A DNA stretch of 64,000 bases from Rouxiella sp. S1S-2. GTDB lineage: Bacteria > Pseudomonadota > Gammaproteobacteria > Enterobacterales > Enterobacteriaceae. This document shows positions 26,442 through 35,810 of the stretch, one piece after another. A model generated the notes under the pieces. It did no database searches. It saw only the letters and a list, made by a program, of their open reading frames with translations, and was not told where the DNA came from. Position numbers and translations under genes: made by a program. Every line of letters begins with the position of its first letter. The first letter of the stretch is position 1. The stretch is taken from assembly GCF_009208105.1 (NCBI RefSeq), contig NZ_WFKL01000001.1:186001-250000 (forward strand), read 5' to 3'.

Positions 26442-27179
26442 ATGTTAATTATAATTTTTTCAATATTAATCGGTGCAGTGATAGGAAGCTTTCTTAATGT
26501 GGTTATCTATAGATTACCTAAGGCCCTCTGTGGTGAAGAGATATCATTAAGCTTTCCCGCCTCTTTCTGCCCTGTATGCCTTCATCCCCTGCGCTGGCGC
26601 CACAACGTTCCGGTCCTCGGCTGGCTGTTACTTAAGGGTAAATGTGCAGACTGCCGGTCGGCAATATCACCGAGTTATCCCTTAATTGAAGCACTGATGG
26701 CGGCCCTGTTTGGCTGGGTTGTATGGCAGCACGGTCCCGGCGTTGACGCTGCGATTATCCTTTTCGCACTTTGCCTGCTGGTGCCGCTTGCCTGCATTGA
26801 TGCCAATACCATGCTTTTGCCCGACCGGCTGATGTATCCACTGTTGGTCGTTGGACTGGGCGTTGCCTTGGCAGGCAAAGGACGAATTGATTGGCAAGAT
26901 GCCTGTTTGGCCGCCGCATTAGGTTATGCCGTGCCGTGGACGATTTCAAAAATATTCTATTTACTGAAGAAACGGGAAGGACTCGGAGGCGGGGATATAA
27001 AACTGTTTGCAGCGCTTGGCGCATGGATGGGCTATACCCAACTTTGGAATATTATGATAACTTCCTGCGTATTGGCCTTGCTTAGCGGATTAATTCTATT
27101 AAAAGTCAGACCCAACCAGGCTTTCCCCTTTGGTCCCTACCCCATTATCGTCACCATTTTAATTCTCCTTATTAATTAA
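26442..27179 (+). CDS. Prepilin peptidase/N-methyltransferase (GspO/PilD type)
   Basis: 245 residues, polytopic membrane protease that removes the leader of prepilins after Gly and methylates the new N-terminus. The N-terminal methyltransferase part has GSFLNVVIYRLP and the two zinc-binding pairs CPVC and CADC. Catalytic aspartates lie in LACIDANTMLLPDRL and GLGGGDIKLFAALGAW. It is divergent from the pseudopilin cluster and probably serves it, so the cluster has its own peptidase. Confidence 0.95.
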   Translation: MLIIIFSILIGAVIGSFLNVVIYRLPKALCGEEISLSFPASFCPVCLHPLRWRHNVPVLGWLLLKGKCADCRSAISPSYPLIEALMAALFGWVVWQHGPGVDAAIILFALCLLVPLACIDANTMLLPDRLMYPLLVVGLGVALAGKGRIDWQDACLAAALGYAVPWTISKIFYLLKKREGLGGGDIKLFAALGAWMGYTQLWNIMITSCVLALLSGLILLKVRPNQAFPFGPYPIIVTILILLIN

Positions 27180-27328
27180 TAAAAAATAAAACCGCAGTTA
27201 AAGATATGTCTTAATAAAATGGAGTGAATTCTGCAGCACAGAGCCTATCTTCACCCCCTGTCTTACATGTAAAAATAAAGTCACTAAATATCATTAACTC
27301 ATTAAAGAAACATCACTATCATTCAGCT

Positions 27329-27372
27329 AAAGGAATGGCTGTCTAAGACGTTTTTCGTCCATGCCATCCTTT
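27329..27372 (+). promoter_or_regulatory. Stem-loop in the leader of the copper receptor gene
   Basis: AAAGG-AATGGC (27329-27339) pairs with GCCAT-CCTTT (27363-27372) with one bulged A, and inside it GACG (27347-27350) pairs with CGTC (27356-27359) over five T. It lies 28 bp before the receptor start codon with no U-run after it, so it is more likely a 5' leader structure than a terminator. Role unknown. Confidence 0.5.
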
Positions 27373-27399
27373 AATTATAATTAATTAAAGAGTTTCAAA

Positions 27400-29358
27400 A
27401 TGCGTAATCATCTTGAGGTAATAAATACCTCTGCGTCAATCGCGAGCAAATCAGCGAAAAGGACGGCCTGCTTATTTGCCGTTGTTTCTTCATTCAGTGT
27501 TCACGCCGCCCCCTCTTCCGACATTATTACTATCAGTGCGCCGCTGGATTCTCCACTTACCACCGTAACCTCGACCAAGGCGCCTCGTCAGCCGGTTCCT
27601 GCCAGCGACGGCTCAGATCTCTTAAAGTCGATTCCGGGATTCTCGCAGGTTCGAAACGGTGGCAGTAATGGCGACCCCGTATTACGCGGCATGTTCGGCT
27701 CGCGTTTAAATATTCTTACCAACGGCGGGGCCATTTATGGCGGTTGCGGCGGTCGTATGGATGCGCCTACTTCCTATATTTCTCCCGCCAGCTTCGACCT
27801 GCTTACCGTGATTAAAGGTCCGCAGACGGTTATTTGGGGGCCGATGGCCTCAGCAGGAACCCTTCTCTTCGAGAGCAAACCTGAAAATATCACCCAACCT
27901 ACTTTTACTGGTGAAGCTAACTTACTGGTGGGCAGCCAGGGGCGTCTGGATCAAAATATTGATACTACGTTAGGCAGCGAGTCAGGTTATCTCAAAATGG
28001 CTGCAGGAAAGTCTCGGGCAGATGATTATCGCGATGGCGATGGCCGAAAGGTGCCAAGCCATTGGGATAAATGGAATGCCGATCTGAGCCTCGGCATCAC
28101 ACCGGACAGCGACAGTCTGGCGGAGTTAAGTCTGGGAACTGGCGATGGCGAGGCGCGTTATGGCGGACGCGGTATGGATGGCGCGCAGTTTCTCCGTAAA
28201 AGCGCTGGCCTGCTGCTGGAAAAGCGCAACATCAGCGACACGCTATCCACACTCAGCTGGCGTATTTACTACAATCACGCCGACCATATTATGGATAACT
28301 ACTCCCTGCGAGATGCACCATCGAGCATGAAAATGGCGTCGCGAGTCGACAGAACAACCTACGGGTCTCGAATTTCAAGCACCTGGCAAGGCCCAGTACA
28401 TCAGTTAGTGGCAGGTCTTGATACACAAAGCAGTTCTCATCGCAGCAATGGCATGACGCAGTGGAAAAAGAATGCCAGCCTCACCCAGTCCGGACTGTTT
28501 GCAGAGCTGACGACCGAAACGACCCGCGCAGCAAAAATTGTCAGTGGCGCAAGAATAGACCGGTGGCAGGTGAAAGATCTGCGTACGCCAGAAACCTCCC
28601 GCACAGAAATACTGCCGGGTGCCTTTACGCGTTATGAAATGACCTCGGCCACGCTGCCGCTTAAGTCATATATCGGCGTGGGTTATACAGAGCGGATGCC
28701 TGACTACTGGGAGATGTTTTCGAGCGCGGGAAATATAAACCACGTTCGCACCGAGAAAACCACTCAGTTCGATTTTGGTACCCATTATAAAGGCGAGAAT
28801 ACCGAAGCTTGGTTCGCCGGATATCTTGGTCAAGTCAATGATTTTATAGTCTTTGATTACGCCACACCTTCAAAGGCCACTCGCAATGTTAATGCCCGGA
28901 TCATGGGCGCAGAACTCGGCAGCGCCTACGCCCTCAGTGAGCGATGGAAGCTTGAAGCTACGCTTGCATGGGCGTGGGGAAACAATCGAAGCGACCACCA
29001 GCCTTTACCGCAAATACCGCCGGTCGACTCAAGACTGACGCTGAACTATGCGGGCAATGACTGGAACTCCAGCCTGCTTCTGCGTCTGGTCAGTGCACAA
29101 ACGCGCGTCGCTAGAGATTCTGGCAATGTGACTGGCAAAGACATGGGGCCAAGTGCCGGATTTGGCGTGGTTTCATGGAACGTAGACTATGCGCTGACTC
29201 CGCAAGTGAAGCTCAACGGCGGCATCGATAATCTGTTTAATAAACAGTACTCCGAGCACCTGAATATGGCGGGTAACAAGGACTTTGGCTTCTCGGCCCA
29301 AAAACAACTTCCTGAACCGGGCCGCAATGTGTGGGCTTCCTTACAGGTGAAATTCTAG
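27400..29358 (+). CDS. TonB-dependent copper receptor (OprC-like)
   Basis: 652-residue outer membrane barrel. Signal peptide to about residue 36 (VVSSFSVHA), TonB-box-like DIITISAP, then the plug domain (LLKSIPGFSQVRNGGSNGDPVLRGMFGSRLNILTNGG) with the characteristic GGCGGRMDAPTSYISPASFD segment of the OprC/NosA copper-receptor group, and a C-terminal strand ending in Phe (ASLQVKF). OprC-type receptors take up copper and relate to NosA. The next gene is a cytochrome b561, a common partner of this receptor. Copper as the ligand is from family knowledge. Confidence 0.88.
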   Translation: MRNHLEVINTSASIASKSAKRTACLFAVVSSFSVHAAPSSDIITISAPLDSPLTTVTSTKAPRQPVPASDGSDLLKSIPGFSQVRNGGSNGDPVLRGMFGSRLNILTNGGAIYGGCGGRMDAPTSYISPASFDLLTVIKGPQTVIWGPMASAGTLLFESKPENITQPTFTGEANLLVGSQGRLDQNIDTTLGSESGYLKMAAGKSRADDYRDGDGRKVPSHWDKWNADLSLGITPDSDSLAELSLGTGDGEARYGGRGMDGAQFLRKSAGLLLEKRNISDTLSTLSWRIYYNHADHIMDNYSLRDAPSSMKMASRVDRTTYGSRISSTWQGPVHQLVAGLDTQSSSHRSNGMTQWKKNASLTQSGLFAELTTETTRAAKIVSGARIDRWQVKDLRTPETSRTEILPGAFTRYEMTSATLPLKSYIGVGYTERMPDYWEMFSSAGNINHVRTEKTTQFDFGTHYKGENTEAWFAGYLGQVNDFIVFDYATPSKATRNVNARIMGAELGSAYALSERWKLEATLAWAWGNNRSDHQPLPQIPPVDSRLTLNYAGNDWNSSLLLRLVSAQTRVARDSGNVTGKDMGPSAGFGVVSWNVDYALTPQVKLNGGIDNLFNKQYSEHLNMAGNKDFGFSAQKQLPEPGRNVWASLQVKF

Positions 29359-29391
29359 AATATTTTATTATAAACAAGGGATTAACATTTA

Positions 29392-29919
29392 ATGGAAAAC
29401 AGTATTGCACCCCGCGTCCGCTACGACAGGTTCAGTCGAATTTTACATTGGGCCGTTGCCGTTATTATCATTTATGCCATGTTTATGGGGTACTTATTGC
29501 ATGCCCTACAGGGCACGCCCTATTTCCAATTTTTCTCTGTTTTAAATATGACACTCGGCACACTGGCCACGCCGGTGATGATCCTGCGTTTCATCTGGCG
29601 CTTCTTCCGACCTTCCGTGCCTTATGCCACAGACGTCAGCCGAATTAAGAAAAGCGTCTTGGTCTTTGCCCATGAAATTTTCTATCTGGCGATTTTTGTG
29701 ACGCTGATTTCAGGTTTTTTAATGCTGCAAAACGGCTACAACCTGTTTGGTCTGTTCCCCATACCGCAGCCAGTCACAAGTCTTGAGGTGAATAAGTTCT
29801 TCTTCGAGCTGCATCGCTATGCGTGTATCACCGTAGGGGTAATTTTACTGGGCCACGTTTTTGCCGTCGCTAAACATTATTTTTCAGGCAACAGGTCGAT
29901 TATCAAACGTATGTTCTAA
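29392..29919 (+). CDS. Cytochrome b561 family protein
   Basis: 175 residues, four transmembrane helices. Haem-ligand histidines are visible in RILHWAVAV, VFAHEIFYL, ELHRYACI and LLGHVFAVAKHYF. Small cytochromes of this family move electrons across the inner membrane. It lies 33 bp after the copper receptor gene and ends before a strong terminator, so the two form an operon; a role in periplasmic metal reduction is inference. Confidence 0.88.
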   Translation: MENSIAPRVRYDRFSRILHWAVAVIIIYAMFMGYLLHALQGTPYFQFFSVLNMTLGTLATPVMILRFIWRFFRPSVPYATDVSRIKKSVLVFAHEIFYLAIFVTLISGFLMLQNGYNLFGLFPIPQPVTSLEVNKFFFELHRYACITVGVILLGHVFAVAKHYFSGNRSIIKRMF

Positions 29920-29925
29920 GCAATA

Positions 29926-29962
29926 AAAAGGCCCGGCCGTGATAAACACGGGCCGGGCCTTA
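29926..29962. terminator. Bidirectional terminator between cytochrome b561 and yihI
   Basis: A very GC-rich stem (AAGGCCCGGCC / GGCCGGGCCTT plus GTG/CAC) with A residues before and T residues after, placed between convergent genes. Confidence 0.85.
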
Positions 29963-29987
29963 ATGCATTTTTTAATCGGCTAAAAAA

Positions 29988-30518
29988 TCAGTTGCCGCCT
30001 TTCAGCAGGCGATACATGTTTTCACCCTGCTCTTCGTCTTCGTCATCTTCGTCGCCCAGCTCAATGCCCAGCAATTCCATCAGAACGTCGATACGGTCCA
30101 GAGTCTGATCGACATAGCTCTGGTCTTCTGCACTCAGGGTTTTACCTTCATCGAGCTGATCCAGCAGCGAGTCCAGACGCGCGTCGTTTTCCAGAAGTGT
30201 TAACTCCTCTTCCGGCGGCAGCGCTGGCTTGGCTTCTTGCTTAGGCTTGGCAACCTTCTTAGGTTTCGGTGAATTGTTGAAAACGGTCTCAACGATCAGC
30301 GGAACGGCTTTTTTGCTGCCAATACGTGGGTCAGACTTTTTCGCTGAGGCGGACGCGTTCTTCTCTGCATCAGGGTTAGCGCGTGATCCTGGTTTGTGGC
30401 CACGACGCTTGTTGTCACGCTTACGTTCGCGCGCTTCAATATCAAGCTCAACGCGACTTTTTTTCTTCGTTTTTGACGTCGCGGCTTTGGCACGCGGTGC
30501 TTTCGCTGACTGGTTCAT
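29988..30518 (-). CDS. yihI: Der GTPase-activating protein YihI
   Basis: 176 residues. The N-terminal half is very basic and low in complexity ([41 protein letters not shown] region); the C-terminal half is acidic ([31 protein letters not shown]). This is the YihI layout. In E. coli it stimulates GTP hydrolysis by Der and so tunes 50S ribosome assembly. Neighbours engB and hemN match the E. coli order. Confidence 0.93.
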   Translation of the reverse strand: MNQSAKAPRAKAATSKTKKKSRVELDIEARERKRDNKRRGHKPGSRANPDAEKNASASAKKSDPRIGSKKAVPLIVETVFNNSPKPKKVAKPKQEAKPALPPEEELTLLENDARLDSLLDQLDEGKTLSAEDQSYVDQTLDRIDVLMELLGIELGDEDDEDEEQGENMYRLLKGGN

Positions 30519-30841
30519 AGCATGTACTCTTAGGTGTGTTCATTTAGTATAGAATTGCGGCGGAATCTAGCAGAAAGCGGACAAAGAAAAAAGGCAGCAA
30601 GTTGACCTTGGCACCTTTTTCTTTATCTTCATGGAAGATTTTTTGTACACTACTGTGCTTATGCACCAATAATACTCTTATTTTAGCGCTTGCGTTCATC
30701 GAGTAATAAATCTTTACCCTAACGCGCGAAAGGCTCACTATACGGCCGCAATGAATGCGTTATGTAAAACAGAACCACATCTCGCCTCTCTTACAGCTAT
30801 AATCGCCAGCCAGTTACTGAAGCCCCACGGAGACACACGTT
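30519..30841. other. Gap between yihI and engB (csrC position)
   Basis: No protein gene is supported. In E. coli the CsrA-binding RNA csrC lies here, in the yihI direction. On the minus strand there is an imperfect stem (about 30597-30619, GGTGCCAAG / CTTGCTGCC) followed by TTTTTTCTTT, a terminator-like end with no protein gene upstream of it. The expected repeated GGA motifs of CsrC are not visible. On the plus strand TATAAT at 30798-30803 could be the engB -10. Confidence 0.4.
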
Positions 30842-31486
30842 TTGACCAGCCAAACTTACAACTATCACATGACCCATTTCGTCATCAGTGCCCCTGATAT
30901 CCGGCATCTACCGAGTGATGAGGGCATTGAAGTCGCATTTGCTGGTCGTTCAAACGCCGGAAAGTCCAGTGCGCTGAATACGCTGACCGGGCAAAAAAGC
31001 CTCGCTCGAACCAGTAAAACACCTGGCCGTACTCAGTTAATCAACCTGTTTGAAGTTGAAAACGGCATTCGTCTGGTCGACTTACCGGGTTATGGCTATG
31101 CGCAGGTTCCTGAAGAGATGAAGCGCAAATGGCAACGCGCGCTGGGTGAATACCTGCAAATGCGCAACTGCTTGAAAGGTTTGGTGGTGTTGATGGATAT
31201 CCGCCATCCGCTGAAAGACCTCGACCAGCAAATGATTCAGTGGGCGGTTGACGTTGGCACGCCGGTGCTGGTACTGCTGACCAAAGCGGACAAACTGGCT
31301 TCGGGCGCACGTAAAGCGCAGACCACGCTGGTGCGTAATGAAGTGGAATCGTTCATGGGCGATATTCAGGTAGAAGCGTTTTCTTCCCTGAAAAAAATCG
31401 GCGTCGACAAGCTGAGCGCAAAACTCAACACCTGGTTTAGCGAAATCCCTCCTGAAGTCTTGGAAGACGCGCTGTCAGGCGAGTAA
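30842..31486 (+). CDS. engB: Ribosome biogenesis GTP-binding protein EngB/YsxC/YihA
   Basis: 214-residue GTPase needed for 50S subunit assembly. G1 loop [10 protein letters not shown]3 DLPGYGYA, G4 LTKADKL are all visible. The start is TTG 30842; a GGAG about 9 nt upstream supports it, and the length agrees with the E. coli protein. It ends before a terminator hairpin. Confidence 0.95.
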   Translation: MTSQTYNYHMTHFVISAPDIRHLPSDEGIEVAFAGRSNAGKSSALNTLTGQKSLARTSKTPGRTQLINLFEVENGIRLVDLPGYGYAQVPEEMKRKWQRALGEYLQMRNCLKGLVVLMDIRHPLKDLDQQMIQWAVDVGTPVLVLLTKADKLASGARKAQTTLVRNEVESFMGDIQVEAFSSLKKIGVDKLSAKLNTWFSEIPPEVLEDALSGE

Positions 31487-31514
31487 TCGACACACGACAG
31501 GCACAGCACACATC

Positions 31515-31542
31515 AGGGTAGCTCTAGAGCTGCCCTTTTTTA
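31515..31542 (+). terminator. Terminator of engB
   Basis: AGGGTAGCTC and its complement GAGCTGCCCT form a near-perfect stem and are followed by six T. Confidence 0.85.
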
Positions 31543-31589
31543 TGGCTGAAACCCGGCGACATTTACCTAAAAAGCGGCCAAAAGCCCAA

Positions 31590-31698
31590 TAAAAAACGCC
31601 CCAGACATAAATGCCTGGGGCGGCTAAAATATTCAGCCAAATCCGATTACGTGAAGTAAAAGGTCTGAAAGATAGAACATCTTACCTCTGTACCCTAC
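31590..31698 (-). ncRNA. spf: Spot 42 small RNA
   Basis: The 109-nt minus-strand sequence begins GTAGGGTACAGAGGTAAGAT and is nearly identical to E. coli Spot 42 over the first 80 nt as I remember it, including the regions that pair with galK and other mRNAs. It ends in a hairpin (CCCCAG / CTGGGG) with a T-run, the intrinsic terminator. Hfq-dependent regulator of non-preferred sugar use, repressed by cAMP-CRP in E. coli. It lies between polA and engB as in E. coli. Confidence 0.96.
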
Positions 31699-31844
31699 GA
31701 CTCAGACTTTACCTCATTTTTTTGAGATGAAAAAGCGTTTTTTGTAGTTTACTTACACAAATCTTGGGGGATATGCGATCAGCCTCATACAAATCCCCTT
31801 TACTGATGTTGTTTAATTACAAAATCAGCTTGTTTTATCGTCAC

Positions 31845-34643
31845 TTAGTGAGCCTGGTCCCAATTCTCGCCAACGCCGACGTCAACCTGCAGCGGAACGG
31901 CAAGCTCCATACTGGTTTCCATCAACTGCCGAATGGTCTCTTTGGCTTTTTCGACATCGTCTTTATGCACCTCAAAGACTAATTCATCGTGCACCTGCAT
32001 GATAATCCGCGCACGCGGTGCATCCGGCTGCTCTAACCAGGCGGCAACGTTGATCATCGCCCGTTTGATGATGTCGGCGGCAGTGCCCTGCATTGGCGCA
32101 TTGATTGCTGCTCGCTCGGCTCCCTTACGCCGCATGGCATTGCTGGACTTGATATCCGGCAGATAGAGACGACGTCCGTCCAGCGTCTCTACGTAGCCCT
32201 GCTCAGAAGCCTGCTGACGAGTGCGTTCCATGTACTCAAGCACGCCGGGGTAACGCTCGAAGTAAAGATCCATATAACGCTGGGACTCTTTACGTGGAAT
32301 ATTCAACTGCCGTGACAGTCCGAACGCACTCATGCCGTAAATCAGACCAAAATTGATCGCTTTAGCGCTGCGGCGCTGTTCGCCGGACACTTTATCAAGC
32401 TGGGTGCCGAAGACTTCAGCTGCGGTCGCACGGTGAATGTCCTTGCCCTCAGAGAAGGCCGTCAGCAACCCCTGATCTTTAGACAGGTGTGCCATGATGC
32501 GCAGTTCGATTTGCGAATAGTCAGCCGCCACAATGCAGTAATCCTGCGGGGCAATAAACGCCTGACGAATTCTACGGCCTTCGTCGTTGCGCACCGGAAT
32601 ATTTTGCAGGTTTGGATCACTGGAGGACAAACGCCCCGTGGCGGTCACGGCCTGATGATAAGAGGTGTGGACTCTTCCCGATTCTGGGCTGATCATCAGA
32701 GGTAGCTTATCGGTGTAGGTCGATTTAAGCTTCGCCAATCCGCGATATTCCAGGATAACTTTTGGCAGTGGGTAGTCCAGTGCCAGCTCGGCCAGCACTT
32801 CTTCATTGGTTGAAGGTGCGCCGCCGGGCGTTTTCTTCAGAATAGGCAGTTTTTGTTTTTCATACAAAATCGCCTGCAGCTGCTTGGTGGAGGAGAGATT
32901 GAACGGCTCCTCAGCCAGTTCATGCGCCTTGACCTCAAGCTCATTGAGGCGAATGGCCAGCTCTTTGGAGTGAGCCGCCAAAATATTCTGGTCAATCAAC
33001 ACGCCTGTGCGCTCAATGTGAGAAAGCACGGCAACCAGCGGCATATCGATATCGGTAAAGACTTTTTTCAGGCCCGGCTCTTGAGCAATTTTAGGCCACA
33101 TGGCCCGATGCAGCTGCAGGGTGACGTCGGCGTCTTCTGCGGCATAAGGCGCGGCCTGCTCGAGCGCAATCTGGTTAAAGGTAAGCTGGTTTTTACCTTT
33201 ACCGGCGATCTCTTCAAAGGTAACGGTCTTATGGCCAAGAACGCGGTCGGCCATGCTGTCCATGTCGTGACGACCGGAAACGCTATCGAGCACGTAGGAT
33301 TCAATCATGGTATCGAAATCGATGCCCTTAAGTTCGATGTCGTATTTCAGTAGCACGCCACGGTCGAACTTAAGATTCTGGCCCACTTTCGCCTGCTTGG
33401 GATCCTCAAGCAGCGGCTTAAGCTGTTTAAGCACGTCGCTGCGGTCGAGCTGAGGTGGGGAGTCGAGATAATCGTGCGCTACGGGCAAATAAGCCGCTTT
33501 ACCCGGTTCAATGGCGAACGAGAGGCCAATCAGATTAGCGGTCAGCGTATCAAGGCCGTCGGTCTCGGTATCGAAGGCAAAAACCTCCGATTTTTTAAGC
33601 AACACCAGCCACTCGTCAAGCGCTGCCTGGTCAAGGATGGTGACATAGCCCTCCTGTGAGAGCTGAGCGCGCTCTACAGGCGTTTGAGCACTGTTATCGG
33701 CTTCGGATGCAGCAATCTTCTTGCTGCCCGCCACGGCCCCTTTCTTACCGTTTAACCAGCCGCCCTGATCGACGTCGGCCAGCCAGCGTTTGAACTCATA
33801 GCGTTCAAACATCTCTTTCAGTACCACGTCGTCCGGTTCACTGACCGTAAGGTCGCCGCAGGTGATTTCCAGCTCAACGTCGGTTTTGATGGTCGCCAGC
33901 TGATAAGACAGATAGGCAACGTCTTTGTTGTCGGCAAGCTTGGCGGCCATGGTTTTTGCACCACGGAAGCTCAGGGTCGCAATGTTGTCCAGATCGGCGT
34001 AGAGAGCATCCAGTCCGCCAATACCCTGCAACAGCGCCTGTGCGGTTTTCTCACCCACGCCAGGTACGCCCGGAATGTTGTCCGAAGAGTCCCCCATCAG
34101 GGCCAAATAGTCGATGATAAGCTCCGGCGGCACGCCGTATTTGCCGATCACTTCTTCCGGACCCAGAATCGAGTTGTTCATGGTGTTGATAAGCGTGACC
34201 CCCGAGGTCACCAACTGAGCCATGTCTTTATCGCCGGTGCTAATTAATACCGCATGCCCCGCCTTCTCGGCCTCAAGCGCCAGAGTACCGATGACGTCGT
34301 CAGCCTCAACGCCGGGGACCACCAACAGCGGTAATCCCATCGATTTCACCATCTGATGCAGAGGCTCTATCTGTGCGCGCAGATCGTCAGGCATCGGCGG
34401 ACGATGTGATTTATATTCGGCAAACAGTTCGTCGCGGAAGGTTTTACCTTTGGCGTCAAACACCACGGCAACGTGGCTTGGTTGATACTGCAACAAAAGG
34501 CTGCGCAGCATGTTCAGCACGCCGTACATCGCGCCGGTGGGCTCTCCCGCTCCGTTGGTTAAAGGGGGGAATGCGTGATAAGCGCGGTAGAGGTAGGACG
34601 AACCGTCTACCAGGATCAGGGGATTTTCAGCAATCTGGGCCAT
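31845..34643 (-). CDS. polA: DNA polymerase I
   Basis: 932 residues (E. coli 928). Three domains in order: 5' nuclease (residues 1 to about 320, [20 protein letters not shown] and GVEADDVIG), 3'-5' exonuclease ([13 protein letters not shown]) and polymerase (motif [10 protein letters not shown]-helix [14 protein letters not shown], motif [10 protein letters not shown]). Functions in Okazaki fragment maturation and repair. The 5' nuclease metal-binding Asp residues appear intact. The gene stands alone, followed by spf. Confidence 0.98.
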   Translation of the reverse strand: MAQIAENPLILVDGSSYLYRAYHAFPPLTNGAGEPTGAMYGVLNMLRSLLLQYQPSHVAVVFDAKGKTFRDELFAEYKSHRPPMPDDLRAQIEPLHQMVKSMGLPLLVVPGVEADDVIGTLALEAEKAGHAVLISTGDKDMAQLVTSGVTLINTMNNSILGPEEVIGKYGVPPELIIDYLALMGDSSDNIPGVPGVGEKTAQALLQGIGGLDALYADLDNIATLSFRGAKTMAAKLADNKDVAYLSYQLATIKTDVELEITCGDLTVSEPDDVVLKEMFERYEFKRWLADVDQGGWLNGKKGAVAGSKKIAASEADNSAQTPVERAQLSQEGYVTILDQAALDEWLVLLKKSEVFAFDTETDGLDTLTANLIGLSFAIEPGKAAYLPVAHDYLDSPPQLDRSDVLKQLKPLLEDPKQAKVGQNLKFDRGVLLKYDIELKGIDFDTMIESYVLDSVSGRHDMDSMADRVLGHKTVTFEEIAGKGKNQLTFNQIALEQAAPYAAEDADVTLQLHRAMWPKIAQEPGLKKVFTDIDMPLVAVLSHIERTGVLIDQNILAAHSKELAIRLNELEVKAHELAEEPFNLSSTKQLQAILYEKQKLPILKKTPGGAPSTNEEVLAELALDYPLPKVILEYRGLAKLKSTYTDKLPLMISPESGRVHTSYHQAVTATGRLSSSDPNLQNIPVRNDEGRRIRQAFIAPQDYCIVAADYSQIELRIMAHLSKDQGLLTAFSEGKDIHRATAAEVFGTQLDKVSGEQRRSAKAINFGLIYGMSAFGLSRQLNIPRKESQRYMDLYFERYPGVLEYMERTRQQASEQGYVETLDGRRLYLPDIKSSNAMRRKGAERAAINAPMQGTAADIIKRAMINVAAWLEQPDAPRARIIMQVHDELVFEVHKDDVEKAKETIRQLMETSMELAVPLQVDVGVGENWDQAH

Positions 34644-34725
34644 AACTCTTCTTTATTCGTCGCATGTCATACCTGTAAGCATGCCATAGCTGAGGTTAAA
34701 GGCGAACCTTCAAAGAAAATTTGAT

Positions 34726-34757
34726 GTTGATCTTGCGAGGATTCTCGCAGGATCAAC
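34726..34757. repeat. 32-bp near-perfect palindrome upstream of polA
   Basis: GTTGATC-TT-GCGAG pairs with CTCGC-AG-GATCAAC around a 4-nt centre. As RNA the inner TT/AG would give U-A and a U-G wobble, so the stem is continuous. It lies 83-114 bp upstream of the polA start codon and carries two GATC sites. Role unknown. Confidence 0.8.
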
Positions 34758-34758
34758 C

Positions 34759-34767
34759 TGTGGATAA
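34759..34767 (-). promoter_or_regulatory. DnaA box upstream of polA
   Basis: TTATCCACA on the minus strand, the highest-affinity DnaA consensus, directly beside the palindrome. DnaA control of polA is possible but not shown. Confidence 0.6.
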
Positions 34768-35066
34768 CTTTGTGAGTAAATTTGCGACAGGATCATAGAT
34801 TTGAGTTGCATATCACAGAACAAATCGATATACGGCGGTTAATCATCAAGTTATAAGCAAGCATCCTGCAACGATGCTGTCATTTTAATTTAATCATCAT
34901 TGTGGATATAACTACGGGGTTCAATATTTAATTAGGAATATTGGCATGAGACTGTGAAATATAATGGCGCAAAAATGAGGGTAAAGAATAAAAGTTAGCG
35001 CCCAAAGTGGGCATTTAGAAAGCAGGCAAGTTCACAGCGTTATTTGCCGAGCCAGCTCATAAATAA

Positions 35067-35100
35067 AAAATAAACGCCAGCTCGAGGCTGGCGTTTATTA
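35067..35100 (-). terminator. Terminator of dsbA
   Basis: AATAAACGCCAGC and GCTGGCGTTTATT form a perfect stem over TCGAG, with T-rich sequence after it on the minus strand. Confidence 0.85.
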
Positions 35101-35120
35101 GTGTGAAACGAATTCAGAAC

Positions 35121-35762
35121 TTATTTCTGCGTTGTCAGGAAATTGACCACGTCAGAGAATTGCTTAACGTAAGCATCCATTGAGCTGGTATCAAGTCCGT
35201 CATTTTTAACCTGATATTTGCCATTTACATAAACGGATGGCACACCCTGAAGACCAAAGTCGGCAGCGGCTTTCTCTTCCTGCACAACCAGAGATTTAAC
35301 CACGAAGCTGTTCAATGCGGCATCGTAATCTTTACCGCTCACGCCGGCCTTAATAAAGACGTCGCGAATATCGGCTTCATTTTTAACAGTCTGTGATTTC
35401 TGCACGGCATCAAACATCAGAGGGCTTACTTTATCTTCTACGCCCAACGCCATCGCAACGGCCCAGGCTTGAGTCAGCTGTTTGCCCAATGGACCCAGGA
35501 ATTCAACGTGATACTTGACGTATTTCACACCCTGCGGCAGGTTTTTACGCACCGTGTCAGACACGTGCCAAACTTGCTCGAATTCATAGCAGTGTGGGCA
35601 ATAGAATGAGAAAAACTCTACAACCTGTGGTTCGTTAGCTAAAGGCTTATCTAGCTTATTGTACTGAGCGCCGTCAGAAAATTGCGCCGCAGAAGCACTA
35701 AACGCCAATACCATTCCTACGAGGGCTAACATGATCTTTCTGGCAGAAAAAAGGTTCTTCAT
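35121..35762 (-). CDS. dsbA: Periplasmic thiol:disulfide oxidoreductase DsbA
   Basis: 213 residues (E. coli 208), the main donor of disulphides to secreted proteins. Signal peptide to about residue 26 (LAFSASAA). Thioredoxin fold with the catalytic Cys55-Pro-His-Cys58 and the cis-proline loop (GVPSVYVNG). The five extra residues at the N-terminus ([10 protein letters not shown]) may mean that Met11 is the true start. It follows srkA on the same strand, 48 bp apart, as in E. coli, where the two are co-transcribed under CpxR. Confidence 0.96.
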   Translation of the reverse strand: MKNLFSARKIMLALVGMVLAFSASAAQFSDGAQYNKLDKPLANEPQVVEFFSFYCPHCYEFEQVWHVSDTVRKNLPQGVKYVKYHVEFLGPLGKQLTQAWAVAMALGVEDKVSPLMFDAVQKSQTVKNEADIRDVFIKAGVSGKDYDAALNSFVVKSLVVQEEKAAADFGLQGVPSVYVNGKYQVKNDGLDTSSMDAYVKQFSDVVNFLTTQK

Positions 35763-35810
35763 AACTCGTCCATCTCCGTTTAAATAAATATATAGCGCTT
35801 ATTTCATTTC

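Larger units (their letters stand above)
34644..35066. other. Gap between dsbA and polA with palindrome and DnaA box
   Basis: About 420 bp with no supported gene; in E. coli yihG and yihF lie in this place, and neither is here. It contains a 32-bp near-perfect palindrome and a consensus DnaA box about 115 bp upstream of polA (listed separately). The remainder is AT-rich. Confidence 0.6.

Noticed and set aside
6017-29962. Prophage or IS element as cause of the accessory blocks
   Set aside because: No transposase, integrase, phage gene or flanking direct repeat was found.
30519-30841. CsrC small RNA
   Set aside because: Position and a terminator-like end fit, but repeated GGA motifs are missing, so it was not called as csrC.
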